From Pirellulaceae bacterium (GTDB lineage Bacteria; Planctomycetota; Planctomycetia; Pirellulales; Pirellulaceae): DNA of 47,486 bases. The notes beneath the pieces were generated by a model that saw only the letters and a list, made by a program, of their open reading frames with translations, did no database searches and had not been told where the DNA came from. This document shows positions 32,268 through 40,113 of this stretch, piece by piece (within the stretch, counting starts at the first letter, position 1; the number at the start of each line of letters is the position of its first letter). Location of the stretch: contig JASMLW010000253.1 of the NCBI GenBank assembly GCA_030748485.1, positions 1-47,486 on the forward strand, in the 5' to 3' direction. Both the position numbers and the translations under genes were made by a program.

Positions 32268-33644
32268 ATGGCAACTGAATCCTCGTCAGTCGAAAAAAAC
32301 GAACTCAAGATCGTTCGCGACGCGGTGTGCACGTTTTGCGGTTGCGTATGCGACGACATCGACCTGCACGTCGACGGGCGCCAAATCGTGGAGGCCAAGC
32401 GAGCCTGCGTGTTAGGGACGGCTTGGTTCATGAATCACGAGATCGAAGACGTGCCCTCGTGTCGGATTCACGGCGAGCCGGCGACAGTGGACGAAGGGAT
32501 CGAGAAAGCGGCGCAGATCCTGTCGAATGCGAAGTACCCGCTGATCTACGGATTGAGCGATACGACCAGCGAATCTCAGCGCGCGGCCGTCGGCATCGGC
32601 GACTGGATCGGCGCTTCGGTCGACACCACGACGAGCGTGTGCCACGGTCCGACAGGCATGGCGTTCCAAGGCGTCGGAGAAGCCACATGCTCGCTCGGCG
32701 AGGTCCGGAACCGAGGCGACTTGATCATCTTCTGGGGGTCGAATCCGGCGGAGAGTCATCCGCGGCACTTCACGAAGTACAGCTTGATGCCCAAAGGCAT
32801 GTTCGTGCCCAACGGCCGCAAGGATCGAACCTGTGTTGTCGTCGACGTGCGAAAAACAAAATCGGCGAAGGCGGCGGACATCTTCTTGCAAATCAAGCCG
32901 CGGCGCGACTTCGAAGCGCTCTGGACGCTGCGCGCGTTGGCTCGAGATATCGACCTCGACGACGATCAAGTTCTCGCCGACACGGGCATTGAATTAAGTG
33001 TCTGGCGGGACTTGATGGATCGCATGAAGGCCGCCAAGTTCGGCGTGATCTTTTTCGGCATGGGTGTCACGATGACTCGTGGCAAGCACGCCAACAGCGA
33101 AGCGTTGCTCGCCCTCACGCGCGACATGAACGCGCACACGCGATTCGCGTGCAAGCCGAATCGAGGCCACGGCAATGTCACCGGCGCCGATCAGGTCGTC
33201 TCCTGGCGAACCGGGTATCCATTCGGCGTCAACCTGGCGCGCGGTTATCCGCGTTTCAACCCGGGCGAGTACACGGCGTCAGACGTGTTAGCTCGTGGCG
33301 AAGCCGATGCGGCGATGATCGTCGCCAGCGATCCGATGGCGAACTTCAGCCAACCAGCTCGCGAACATCTGGCCAGCATCCCGTACGTGGCGTTCGATCC
33401 AAAGGAGACACCGACGACCCGTCACGCGGCCGTCGCGTTCACCGTCGCCACGTATGGAATCAACGTGCCGGGCACGGCCTATCGAATGGATGACGTCCCG
33501 ATTCCGCTGCGGCCGGCGTTTGAGTCGCCGCACCCGAGCGACTTTGACATCCTCTCGGCAATCGAGAAGCGAGTCCACAAGCTCAAGTCGTCGACTCTAC
33601 CAGATCCGCATCTTCGGCCGTCGCTTCGTCCCTCAGGAAGCTGA
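32268..33644 (+). CDS. fwdB: Formylmethanofuran dehydrogenase subunit B (catalytic, FeS and pterin)
   Basis: The 458-residue protein is the formate-dehydrogenase-like catalytic subunit of the formylmethanofuran dehydrogenase family. The N-terminus has a 4Fe-4S motif (Cys21, Cys24, Cys28, Cys47 in VCTFCGCVCDD and RACVLG), and the metal-ligand cysteine appears as Cys125 in TSVCHGPTG (codon TGC, not selenocysteine). Typical later motifs are IFWGSNPAESHPRH, GMGVTMTRGKHAN and RGHGNVTGADQV. All residues needed for a redox enzyme are kept. The ATG at 32268 is favoured over a TTG at 32256. The C-terminal tail overlaps the convergent HD-GYP gene by 62 bases. It is placed after fwdD and is probably co-transcribed with it. 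Confidence 0.92.
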   Translation: MATESSSVEKNELKIVRDAVCTFCGCVCDDIDLHVDGRQIVEAKRACVLGTAWFMNHEIEDVPSCRIHGEPATVDEGIEKAAQILSNAKYPLIYGLSDTTSESQRAAVGIGDWIGASVDTTTSVCHGPTGMAFQGVGEATCSLGEVRNRGDLIIFWGSNPAESHPRHFTKYSLMPKGMFVPNGRKDRTCVVVDVRKTKSAKAADIFLQIKPRRDFEALWTLRALARDIDLDDDQVLADTGIELSVWRDLMDRMKAAKFGVIFFGMGVTMTRGKHANSEALLALTRDMNAHTRFACKPNRGHGNVTGADQVVSWRTGYPFGVNLARGYPRFNPGEYTASDVLARGEADAAMIVASDPMANFSQPAREHLASIPYVAFDPKETPTTRHAAVAFTVATYGINVPGTAYRMDDVPIPLRPAFESPHPSDFDILSAIEKRVHKLKSSTLPDPHLRPSLRPSGS

Positions 33645-35013
33645 GTGATCGGTCGACATCGGCGGCGTCTTGCGCGTCGGCCAGGCACTCGCGAATCTTC
33701 TCCAACAGGCAGACTTCCGTGACGTCGGCCGACTTTTGCGAGATTGCTTCGAATCGCTCCGAGCACTGATTGAACACGTCGACAACCTCCGGATCGAACT
33801 GCGTTGCCCGGCCTTCGTTGATGATCTGCCTGGCCCGCTCGTGGCTCATGCTGTCTTTGTAGACGCGACGGCTGCGGAGGGCGTCGTAGACATCGGCGAC
33901 GGCCACGATCCGCGCTTCCAAGGGAATCGTCTGGGCGGCGATGCCGTTGGGGTAACCGTGGCCGTCCCACCACTCGTGGTGACCGGCGGCGATGTTGTAA
34001 GCCATGTCGAGGAAGTCGTCCTCCCCCAACCGCTCGCGGATTTCCCGCAAACACTGACTGCCGATCACGGCGTGCTGCTGCATCACCTTCCGCTCGGTTT
34101 CGGTCAGCCTGCCCGGCTTCAGCAGGATCTCGTCGGGAATACCCACTTTGCCGATGTCGTGGAGCGTGCTGGCCAGCCGCAACTTGGTGATGTAGTCGGT
34201 GTCGATCACCGGGTGCTGGTTCGCCAGCTGTTGAGCGAGCAGGGTCGAATAGTGCTGGATCCGGTCAAGATGAGCGCCGGTGTCCGTATCGCGAGACTCC
34301 GCCAGGCGAGCCAAGCCGTAGATGATCGCGTCGCGAGTTCGCGTGAACTCGTCCATTCGTTCCGAGACGAGATGTTCTAGTTCGCGATTGACGTTGGATA
34401 TCTTGTGTTCGTATTTGGCGGCGACCGACGAGACCATCACACCACTGCAAATGGCCGTGATGATCGCGACCCAGCTGCCCATGATGCGCAGCGGCAGCAA
34501 GACCGTTTTCGCCTGTCGAACAAAGCGGCTATTCGATTGAAAAGAGACCACGGCCAGAGTTGAATTCGACACGTTGCGGCCGATCGCCAGTTGTTGGTTG
34601 TCGATGTTCGACCAGCCGCGTTCCGCGTCTTTAGGAGGCCGCAGCGCGGCGAACATCGGAGCCCCATCGCCCTGCTCGATCGTACTCCGCATCGTCGGGT
34701 GGCAGATGATCAAGTTGCGCGCAGTGTCGACCACGCAGACGAAACCGTCTGGAGATTCGTGGAGCCCCTGCACGCGCTGTTGAGTTCGCCGCCAAGCGGT
34801 CGACCCAACCTCGCCTACTTCGTCGCCTTCCTCAGCGATCGTGGTCGCCAGGTCACGGACCAGCTGCTGGGCGTCGATGGTCGCCTGCTGGCGAAACGAA
34901 TCGACCAGCCGACGCTGCATCCAGACGCTCCACATCCATACACACATCAACAACAGGGCTGCCTGCAGCCCGCCGCTGGTGAGCACGAGGAATTTTCGAT
35001 TGCTGAATTTCAT
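33583..35013 (-). CDS. HD-GYP domain cyclic-di-GMP phosphodiesterase with membrane sensor
   Basis: The 476-residue protein has an N-terminal transmembrane helix (about residues 9-31), an external sensor region of about 135 residues, a second transmembrane helix (about 170-198), a short coiled coil and a C-terminal HD-GYP domain. The domain has HDIGKVGIPD, a downstream HHEWWDGHGYP with the GYP triplet, and IVAVADVYDAL. It should hydrolyse cyclic di-GMP in the cytoplasm in response to an external signal. The ATG at 35013 begins the membrane helix directly. The 3' end overlaps the convergent fwdB gene by 62 bases. The gene interrupts the C1 gene set and seems functionally unrelated to it. Confidence 0.88.
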   Translation of the reverse strand: MKFSNRKFLVLTSGGLQAALLLMCVWMWSVWMQRRLVDSFRQQATIDAQQLVRDLATTIAEEGDEVGEVGSTAWRRTQQRVQGLHESPDGFVCVVDTARNLIICHPTMRSTIEQGDGAPMFAALRPPKDAERGWSNIDNQQLAIGRNVSNSTLAVVSFQSNSRFVRQAKTVLLPLRIMGSWVAIITAICSGVMVSSVAAKYEHKISNVNRELEHLVSERMDEFTRTRDAIIYGLARLAESRDTDTGAHLDRIQHYSTLLAQQLANQHPVIDTDYITKLRLASTLHDIGKVGIPDEILLKPGRLTETERKVMQQHAVIGSQCLREIRERLGEDDFLDMAYNIAAGHHEWWDGHGYPNGIAAQTIPLEARIVAVADVYDALRSRRVYKDSMSHERARQIINEGRATQFDPEVVDVFNQCSERFEAISQKSADVTEVCLLEKIRECLADAQDAADVDRSLSFLRDEATAEDADLVESTT

Positions 35014-35209
35014 GTCCAATACCACGGCGCAGACCTGTATCCGCGCACAAGTGCTACCCAAACCCTAGGTTATGTTTGTGGAAGCGCTCCCCCACGGGTG
35101 CGAGCCCCGGCGTCACCCGACGGCCGAGGGGCCGCCTGTGCGGGTTGCGACACTTGGATCATCCCGCTTCCACGAGTCTTGGCCCGTTTCGGATCCCGAT
35201 CCGACCCTC

Positions 35210-35713
35210 TTATCGAACGGGCTCGCGCCCCAGCAGTCGGCGCAGCAGACCAATCTGCCCGGCGTGAATCATCTCGTGGTGAGAACAGAAGAGCAGAGCG
35301 CCCAGCTTTGTCGCGTAGCCGGCGTACGGCGCATCGACCGGCTCGTCCAGCGCGCTCGGATCCGTCGCCGGCAACTCCAGCTGTACTCGCTCGTAAACGC
35401 GATCGAAGACGCCGCGAATCTCATCCGGGCTGGGGTGCGCCGCCGCATCGGCGACGGGAAGCGAACCGCGGCTGAACTGCTTGCGGAATCGAGAAGTCAT
35501 CAGCTCGCTGTCTTCTGTACGTCGACCGCGGATGCGAAACAGGCAGAGTCCGTATTGAGCCATCGCCAGGTGGCCGACTTGCCAGGCCAGGTGCGTCGGC
35601 GACGAGTCAGGAGTCGCGAACCATTCACCGTCCTCGATCCCCTCGAGTAGGGCGGTCGAATACTCGCGCGCGAATTCGATCTGTCGCCACGCGATCTCAA
35701 GCCGTGCATCCAT
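35210..35713 (-). CDS. DinB family protein
   Basis: The 167-residue protein has the DinB/YfiT-like four-helix bundle pattern, with metal-ligand histidines in HLAWQVGHLAMAQ and SHHEMIHAGQIGLLRRLLG. Members act as metal-dependent hydrolases or thiol transferases, and many have unknown substrates. The ATG at 35713 has GGGGA about 4 bases before it and is preferred over a TTG at 35734. It follows the HD-GYP gene on the same strand by about 200 bases upstream in transcription order and diverges from fwdA. A 12-bp tandem repeat covers the start region. Confidence 0.85.
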   Translation of the reverse strand: MDARLEIAWRQIEFAREYSTALLEGIEDGEWFATPDSSPTHLAWQVGHLAMAQYGLCLFRIRGRRTEDSELMTSRFRKQFSRGSLPVADAAAHPSPDEIRGVFDRVYERVQLELPATDPSALDEPVDAPYAGYATKLGALLFCSHHEMIHAGQIGLLRRLLGREPVR

Positions 35714-35721
35714 GGAATCCC

Positions 35722-35781
35722 CATCGCCTTGCAAATCGCATTGTGAATCGCCCTGTAAGTCGCATTGTGAATCGCATTGTG
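35722..35781. repeat. 12-bp imperfect tandem repeat in the dinB-fwdA divergent region
   Basis: Four 12-base units starting at 35734 (AATCGCATTGTG, AATCGCCCTGTA, AGTCGCATTGTG, AATCGCATTGTG) and a more diverged fifth unit before them lie between the divergent DinB and fwdA genes. The repeat period is close to one helical turn, so it could place regulator sites on one face of the DNA. Confidence 0.8.
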
Positions 35782-35873
35782 TGGCGGGGCGATCAGCGCC
35801 CTTACCTTGTCGCCGACAGTGAGTCGATCCATGATAGGGGATTCACTCGCACCGACCACCCGACAAAGAGAGC

Positions 35874-37535
35874 ATGTCAGATTCCCTTTGGAAGATTTCC
35901 GGCGGCTACGTTTACGATCCGCGGAACGGTATCGACGGGCAAGCTCGCGATATCTGGATCGCCAACGGCAAGATTGCTGAGCCGCCCAGTGACCCGGCCG
36001 TCCGGCCAACTCGCACTCTTGATGCAGCCGGCTTGGTGATCATGCCGGGCGGCATCGACATGCATTGCCATATTGCGGGTCCCAAGGTCAACGCCGCCCG
36101 CAAAATGCGGCCGGAGGACAAGCGGCGAGCGGATGTCGTGGAGCGCACGACCGTCACGCACAGCGGCACGATGGGAGCGGTGCCGAGCACGTTCGCGACC
36201 GGCTACAAATACGCCGGGCTCGGATACACGACCGCCTTCGACGCGGCCGTTCCTCCGCTGTCGGCCCGCCACGCGCACGAGGAATTCGACGACACGCCCT
36301 GCCTGGACAAGGGTTTTTACGTCCTGATGGGCAACAACCACTACGTGATGCGAGCGATCCATCAGCAGGAGGACGCCAAACTGCGATCGTTCATGGCTTG
36401 GCTGCTGGGAGCCGCCAAGGGTTACGCGCCGAAGTTGGTCAATCCCGGCGGAGTTGAAGTCTGGAAACACCACGCCTCGGGCAATGTGCACGACCTCGAT
36501 CAGCCGGTGGACTATTTCGAAGTGACGCCCCGCCAGATCGTCAGTGAAGTGGCGCGAGCCGCCGCCGACCTCAAGTTGCCGCACCCGGTTCACATCCATT
36601 GCAACAACCTCGGCATGCCGGGGAACTGGCGGACGACGGCCGAAACGATGCGGGCGCTCGACGGATTCCCCGGCCACATCACACACATTCAATTCCACAG
36701 CTACGGTGGCGGCGACGCCGATGAAGAGACGTTCCGATCGCGGGTCGCCCCGTTGGCTGAGTACATCAACGAACACGACAACGTCACGATCGATGTTGGT
36801 CAAGTGATGTTCGGCGAGACGACGAGCATGACTGGCGACGGGCCGCTCGGCTACTACCTGGCCAACCTGTACGGCACCAAGTGGTTCAACTGCGACACCG
36901 AAATGGAAGCCGGCTGTGGAATCGCCCCCATCAAATATCGCAACAAGAGTCTGATCCACGCGCTGCAGTGGGCGATCGGTTTGGAGTGGTACTTGATGGT
37001 CGACGATCCCTGGAAGGTGGTGATGAGCACCGATCACCCGAATGGCGGATCGTTTCTCGCATACCCGCAGATCATCCGGTTGCTGATGGACCGCACCTAT
37101 CGTCGCGACGCGTTGAAGAGTGTCCATCCGCTGGTCCGCGAACGGTCGCAACTCGAAGATCTCGATCGACAATACACACTCAGCGAGATTGCCATCATCA
37201 CTCGCGCCGGACCGGCCCGCATTCTGGGACTCAAGAACAAAGGCCACCTCGGGCCCGGAGCCGACGCCGACATCACAATCTACTCGCCGCACGAAAACAA
37301 AGAAGTCATGTTTGAATTGCCGAAATACGTGATCAAATCGGGTGAGTTGATTGTCGAGGAGGGAGAGATCCGTTCGGCTCCGATCGGCAAGACACTCCAT
37401 GTCGCGCCCAGTTACGACACCGACACCGAGCGGGACATCGAACAGTGGTTTGAAGATTACTACTCGATCCGCTTCCGCAACTATCCGGTCGCCGATCACT
37501 ATCTGCATGACGCCGAGTGCGTCGAGACATCGTGA
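35874..37535 (+). CDS. fwdA: Formylmethanofuran dehydrogenase subunit A (amidohydrolase)
   Basis: The 553-residue protein is the binuclear-metal amidohydrolase subunit FwdA/FhcA, which interconverts formate and formyl-methanofuran. Visible metal ligands are His64 and His66 in GIDMHCHIAG, the probable carboxylated Lys187 in PKLVNPGG, His in VHIHCNNLGMPGNW and in THIQFHSYGG, and the Asp in STDHPNGGSF. The last residues form a small beta domain. Its ATG is at 35874, about 90 bases after the tandem repeat. In archaeal Fwd and bacterial Fhc complexes it works with subunits B and C. The gene is separated from fwdDB by two minus-strand genes and from fwdC by mobA and a broken gene. Confidence 0.95.
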   Translation: MSDSLWKISGGYVYDPRNGIDGQARDIWIANGKIAEPPSDPAVRPTRTLDAAGLVIMPGGIDMHCHIAGPKVNAARKMRPEDKRRADVVERTTVTHSGTMGAVPSTFATGYKYAGLGYTTAFDAAVPPLSARHAHEEFDDTPCLDKGFYVLMGNNHYVMRAIHQQEDAKLRSFMAWLLGAAKGYAPKLVNPGGVEVWKHHASGNVHDLDQPVDYFEVTPRQIVSEVARAAADLKLPHPVHIHCNNLGMPGNWRTTAETMRALDGFPGHITHIQFHSYGGGDADEETFRSRVAPLAEYINEHDNVTIDVGQVMFGETTSMTGDGPLGYYLANLYGTKWFNCDTEMEAGCGIAPIKYRNKSLIHALQWAIGLEWYLMVDDPWKVVMSTDHPNGGSFLAYPQIIRLLMDRTYRRDALKSVHPLVRERSQLEDLDRQYTLSEIAIITRAGPARILGLKNKGHLGPGADADITIYSPHENKEVMFELPKYVIKSGELIVEEGEIRSAPIGKTLHVAPSYDTDTERDIEQWFEDYYSIRFRNYPVADHYLHDAECVETS

Positions 37536-37573
37536 TGTCCGCGCGACATCGGGACGCGAAATAGATCGATGCG

Positions 37574-38251
37574 ATGGGTTCTAACGCGATGAGCCGCGGC
37601 GCTGAGAATCTCGGTGGAATTGTCCTTTGTGGCGGCGCGAGCCGGCGGATGGGTCTCAGCAAAGCCGATCTGCCGTTCGGCGACGAGACGATGCTGCAGC
37701 GCGTCGTCCGTCTGCTCGGCGAAGTCGCCTCTCCCGTCGCCGTCGTGGCCGCCGCCGACCAATCGTTGCCGCCGCTCCCGGACGACGTTTTGGTCGCCCG
37801 CGACGACAAGCCGGACCGCGGACCACTCGAAGGACTCGCCGCCGGCTTGGCGACGCTCCAGAGTCGCGCCGCGGTCGCCTATGCAACCAGCTGTGACGCG
37901 CCGCTGTTGCAACCGGCGTTCATCGAGGCGCTGCGCGAACGCCTGGCTCCCGACGACGACGCCGTCGTCGCCGTCGACGGAAAGTTCCACCACCCGTTGG
38001 CCGCCATCTACCGCGTCAGCGTGCTGGCCGAAGTACGCGCGCTGCTCGACGCCGATCAACTGCGTCCGTTCTTTTTGTTCGATCGCTGCCGCACGAGTCG
38101 CGTCGAGATCGACGATTTGAGGTCCGCGGACGCCCAACTGTTGACGCTCAAAAACGTCAATGAGCCCGACGACTACTTCCAAGCTCTCCGTCGCGCCGGA
38201 CTCGAGTGCCCCGACGAGATTCGCGCGCAGTTCGATCGCAGGGATCACTGA
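37574..38251 (+). CDS. mobA: Molybdenum cofactor guanylyltransferase MobA
   Basis: The 225-residue protein attaches GMP (or CMP) to molybdopterin, making the dinucleotide form of the cofactor. It has the nucleotidyltransferase loop IVLCGGASRRMGLSKADLPFG, KPDRGPLEGLAAGL and the metal-binding YATSCDAPLL motif. A start at ATG 37574 is used, and ATG 37589 is an alternative. It lies 38 bases after fwdA in the same direction, so the FwdA complex and cofactor finishing are probably co-expressed. This supports a dinucleotide form of the pterin cofactor in the local enzymes. Confidence 0.9.
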   Translation: MGSNAMSRGAENLGGIVLCGGASRRMGLSKADLPFGDETMLQRVVRLLGEVASPVAVVAAADQSLPPLPDDVLVARDDKPDRGPLEGLAAGLATLQSRAAVAYATSCDAPLLQPAFIEALRERLAPDDDAVVAVDGKFHHPLAAIYRVSVLAEVRALLDADQLRPFFLFDRCRTSRVEIDDLRSADAQLLTLKNVNEPDDYFQALRRAGLECPDEIRAQFDRRDH

Positions 38252-38262
38252 GACCGCGCGGA

Positions 38263-38871
38263 CTAAAACGCGAGATCGGCGACAACCGCGTCGTGGTCGG
38301 ATCCGGCGCAAGGCGTCACCCACCGATCGATCGTGCGGAAGTGGCAGTGCCACTCACAAAGCGAGCTGCCGCTCGGTAGTTGTTCGCCCGCTCCCGTTGG
38401 TCGCTGGAATCGACCGAGGCAAGCCCCGAATCCCCAACGCCACAAATGCTCAGAGACGAGGACGTGATCGATCGTGATTCTCACGAAGTAGCAGGACGAG
38501 TGTGAGGTGAGCAGGCCAAAACCTCGGCGAGTGTCCCGAAGCTCGCCGTCGCGCAGTAGCTTGCCGAAATATGGCGACCAGCTCGACGTGTTCAAATCGC
38601 CGGTCACGATGGTCGGACCGGAGTGCTCGGCAGCCAAGCTCGCCAGCTGCTGTAACTGGGGAATGCGAACAGCAGCACTGGACGACGACAGCGGCGGTGG
38701 CGGATGGGCTCCGACAATGCGCACCTGCTTGCCCGACACGTTCGTCGTGGCGACAACGGCCTTGATAGAAGTTCCGGCGAGATCCACAAAACGGCAGTCG
38801 ATCAATGGATCTCGACTGTAGATGGCGATTCCGAAGTCGTCATCGCTCGGCGCGACGTGGGCGTGAGGCAA
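38263..38871 (-). pseudogene. N-terminally truncated endonuclease/exonuclease/phosphatase-family gene
   Basis: About 200 residues are readable from a possible TTG at 38871, with a stop codon in frame four codons upstream. The kept C-terminal half of the fold has FGIAIYSRDP, IVTGDLNTSSWSP (Asp/Asn pair), ITIDHVLVS and GSDHDAVVADL (the SDH motif). The N-terminal half with the metal-binding Asn and Glu is missing. Between DHVLVS and GSDH lie about 40 residues (from LWRWGFGACL to CHFRT) that correspond to the hairpin repeat at 38332-38466 and have no counterpart that I know of in the family. The gene is probably non-functional. It converges with mobA, with 11 bases between them. Confidence 0.75.
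38332..38466. repeat. Hairpin repeat inside the nuclease gene, copy 1
   Basis: This element shares long exact stretches with copy 2 at 38974-39106, including AAGCGAGCTGCCGCTCGG and CCGCTCCCGTTGGTCGCT. It has two small perfect hairpins: GTGGC-AGT-GCCAC (38341-38353) and CGAGC-TGCC-GCTCG (38362-38375). It lies in frame in the nuclease gene and is translated in the remnant. Confidence 0.85.
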
Positions 38872-38973
38872 CTCCGTTGACGATCAGTACCGCTGGGTGG
38901 CGAGGATCCTCGCTGGTCGTTGCGTTCATGCTGAGTCCGCGAGTCTGGGCATTGAATCCTCGTCGGTCGTAAA

Positions 38974-39106
38974 TGTGCGAAAGTGGCTGTGCCACTCACG
39001 AAGCGAGCTGCCGCTCGGAAATCACTTGTCCGCTCCCGTTGGTCGCTCGAAGGACACCAGAGAAAACCACGAACCCTCAATGCCACAGATGGTGAACAGA
39101 CACGTG
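38974..39106. repeat. Hairpin repeat, intergenic copy 2
   Basis: The copy has the same order of shared blocks as copy 1 and the same two hairpins, GTGGC-TGT-GCCAC (38983-38995) and CGAGC-TGCC-GCTCG (39004-39017), with the loop changed but the stem kept. The stretch 38872-39244 has no credible gene. The rest of it is the upstream part of the broken nuclease gene's region and the approach to fwdC. Confidence 0.85.
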
Positions 39107-39244
39107 CATTCATCCTAACGCGGGAGAGTTACGGTCGCATTCATGCGCGGCGTCAGTCGGCGACCGCGCGAACGCGATCACTCCCCACTCCTGCAGGCTT
39201 TGGTTATACTCGGCCGACTCACCTCTTTGGCTCACACTCATCCT

Positions 39245-40057
39245 ATGACGCTGCAAATCCGGTTGGAAAACTCGTCGGACGTTCCCCTCGAAGTGGAGGG
39301 CGTCACGCCCTGCGCCGTCGCCGAAAAGTCGCTCGATGAGATCCGTCGGGTGACAATCTTCGAAGGAAACCGCCGAGTTGAGTTGGGCGATTTCTTCTCG
39401 GTTGAGGGGGATCCCAGCGATCTGCGTCTGGAGTGGGAGGGCGAGTTGGCGGGAGTGCACTGGATTGGAGCCAAGCTGAGCCGGGGCCAAGTCCACATTC
39501 GCGGCTCCGCCGGTCGGCATGTCGGCAGCGAGATGACCGGTGGCGAAATTCACATCCACGGAAACGCCGGCGACTGGGTGGGGGCCGAGATGAGCAACGG
39601 CTTGATCCACGTCCATGGCGACGCGGGGCACTTGGTCGGAGCCGCCTACCGAGGCAGCACGCGCGGCATGCGCGGCGGCTCGTTGCTCGTCGACGGACGC
39701 GTGGGAAACGAGCTGGGCCATACGTTGCGGCGCGGATTGATCGCGGTCGGCGGAGACGCCGGCGACCTCGTCGGATTCAACATGCTCGCCGGCACCATCC
39801 TCGTGTTTGGCGAGTCCGGTATTCGCCACGGAGCCGGTATGCGTCGCGGCACGCTCGGCTTCTTTAGCAATCCTCCCGAACTGCTTCCCACCTTTCGCAA
39901 GGGATGCACTTTCCAACCACCGACAATGCCCTTGATTCTCCGCCACCTGAACCAGCTGGGGTTCGACGCCGCCGAACGGCACATCGACGCGCAGTACGAT
40001 CTCTATCATGGCGATCTCATCGAAGGCGGCCGCGGCGAGATTCTGATCCGAGCCTAG
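39245..40057 (+). CDS. fwdC: Formylmethanofuran dehydrogenase subunit C
   Basis: The 270-residue protein is the beta-helical subunit FwdC/FhcC, related to the C-terminal domain of glutamate synthase. Repeats of the form G-x-x-G-x-(D/E)-M with G-x-I-x-(V/I)-x-G-(N/D)-A-G are clear: HIRGSAGRHVGSEMTGG, HIHGNAGDWVGAEM, HVHGDAGHLVGAAYRG and AVGGDAGDLVGFNML. It serves as scaffold for A and B and binds the C1 carrier tail. The ATG at 39245 is used. Codons open further upstream (to 39143) do not look like protein. In many organisms the formyltransferase gene (ftr/fhcD) follows, but here the next genes are two moeA copies on the other strand. Confidence 0.93.
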   Translation: MTLQIRLENSSDVPLEVEGVTPCAVAEKSLDEIRRVTIFEGNRRVELGDFFSVEGDPSDLRLEWEGELAGVHWIGAKLSRGQVHIRGSAGRHVGSEMTGGEIHIHGNAGDWVGAEMSNGLIHVHGDAGHLVGAAYRGSTRGMRGGSLLVDGRVGNELGHTLRRGLIAVGGDAGDLVGFNMLAGTILVFGESGIRHGAGMRRGTLGFFSNPPELLPTFRKGCTFQPPTMPLILRHLNQLGFDAAERHIDAQYDLYHGDLIEGGRGEILIRA

Positions 40058-40113
40058 CTGTAGCTGCTTTGTCAGGCGCCTAAAGCTCGAGTTGGTTCGA
40101 CGCCGCGCGAACG

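Noticed and set aside
32638-32646. Selenocysteine at the FwdB metal-ligand position
   Set aside because: The codon is TGC, an ordinary cysteine codon.
35877-37508. Minus-strand open frame of 543 codons
   Set aside because: It is antisense to fwdA and shows no motif of its own.
38802-39113. Minus-strand frame reading through repeat copy 2
   Set aside because: It overlaps the nuclease remnant in another frame, is Arg/Ser-rich, and has no start signal.
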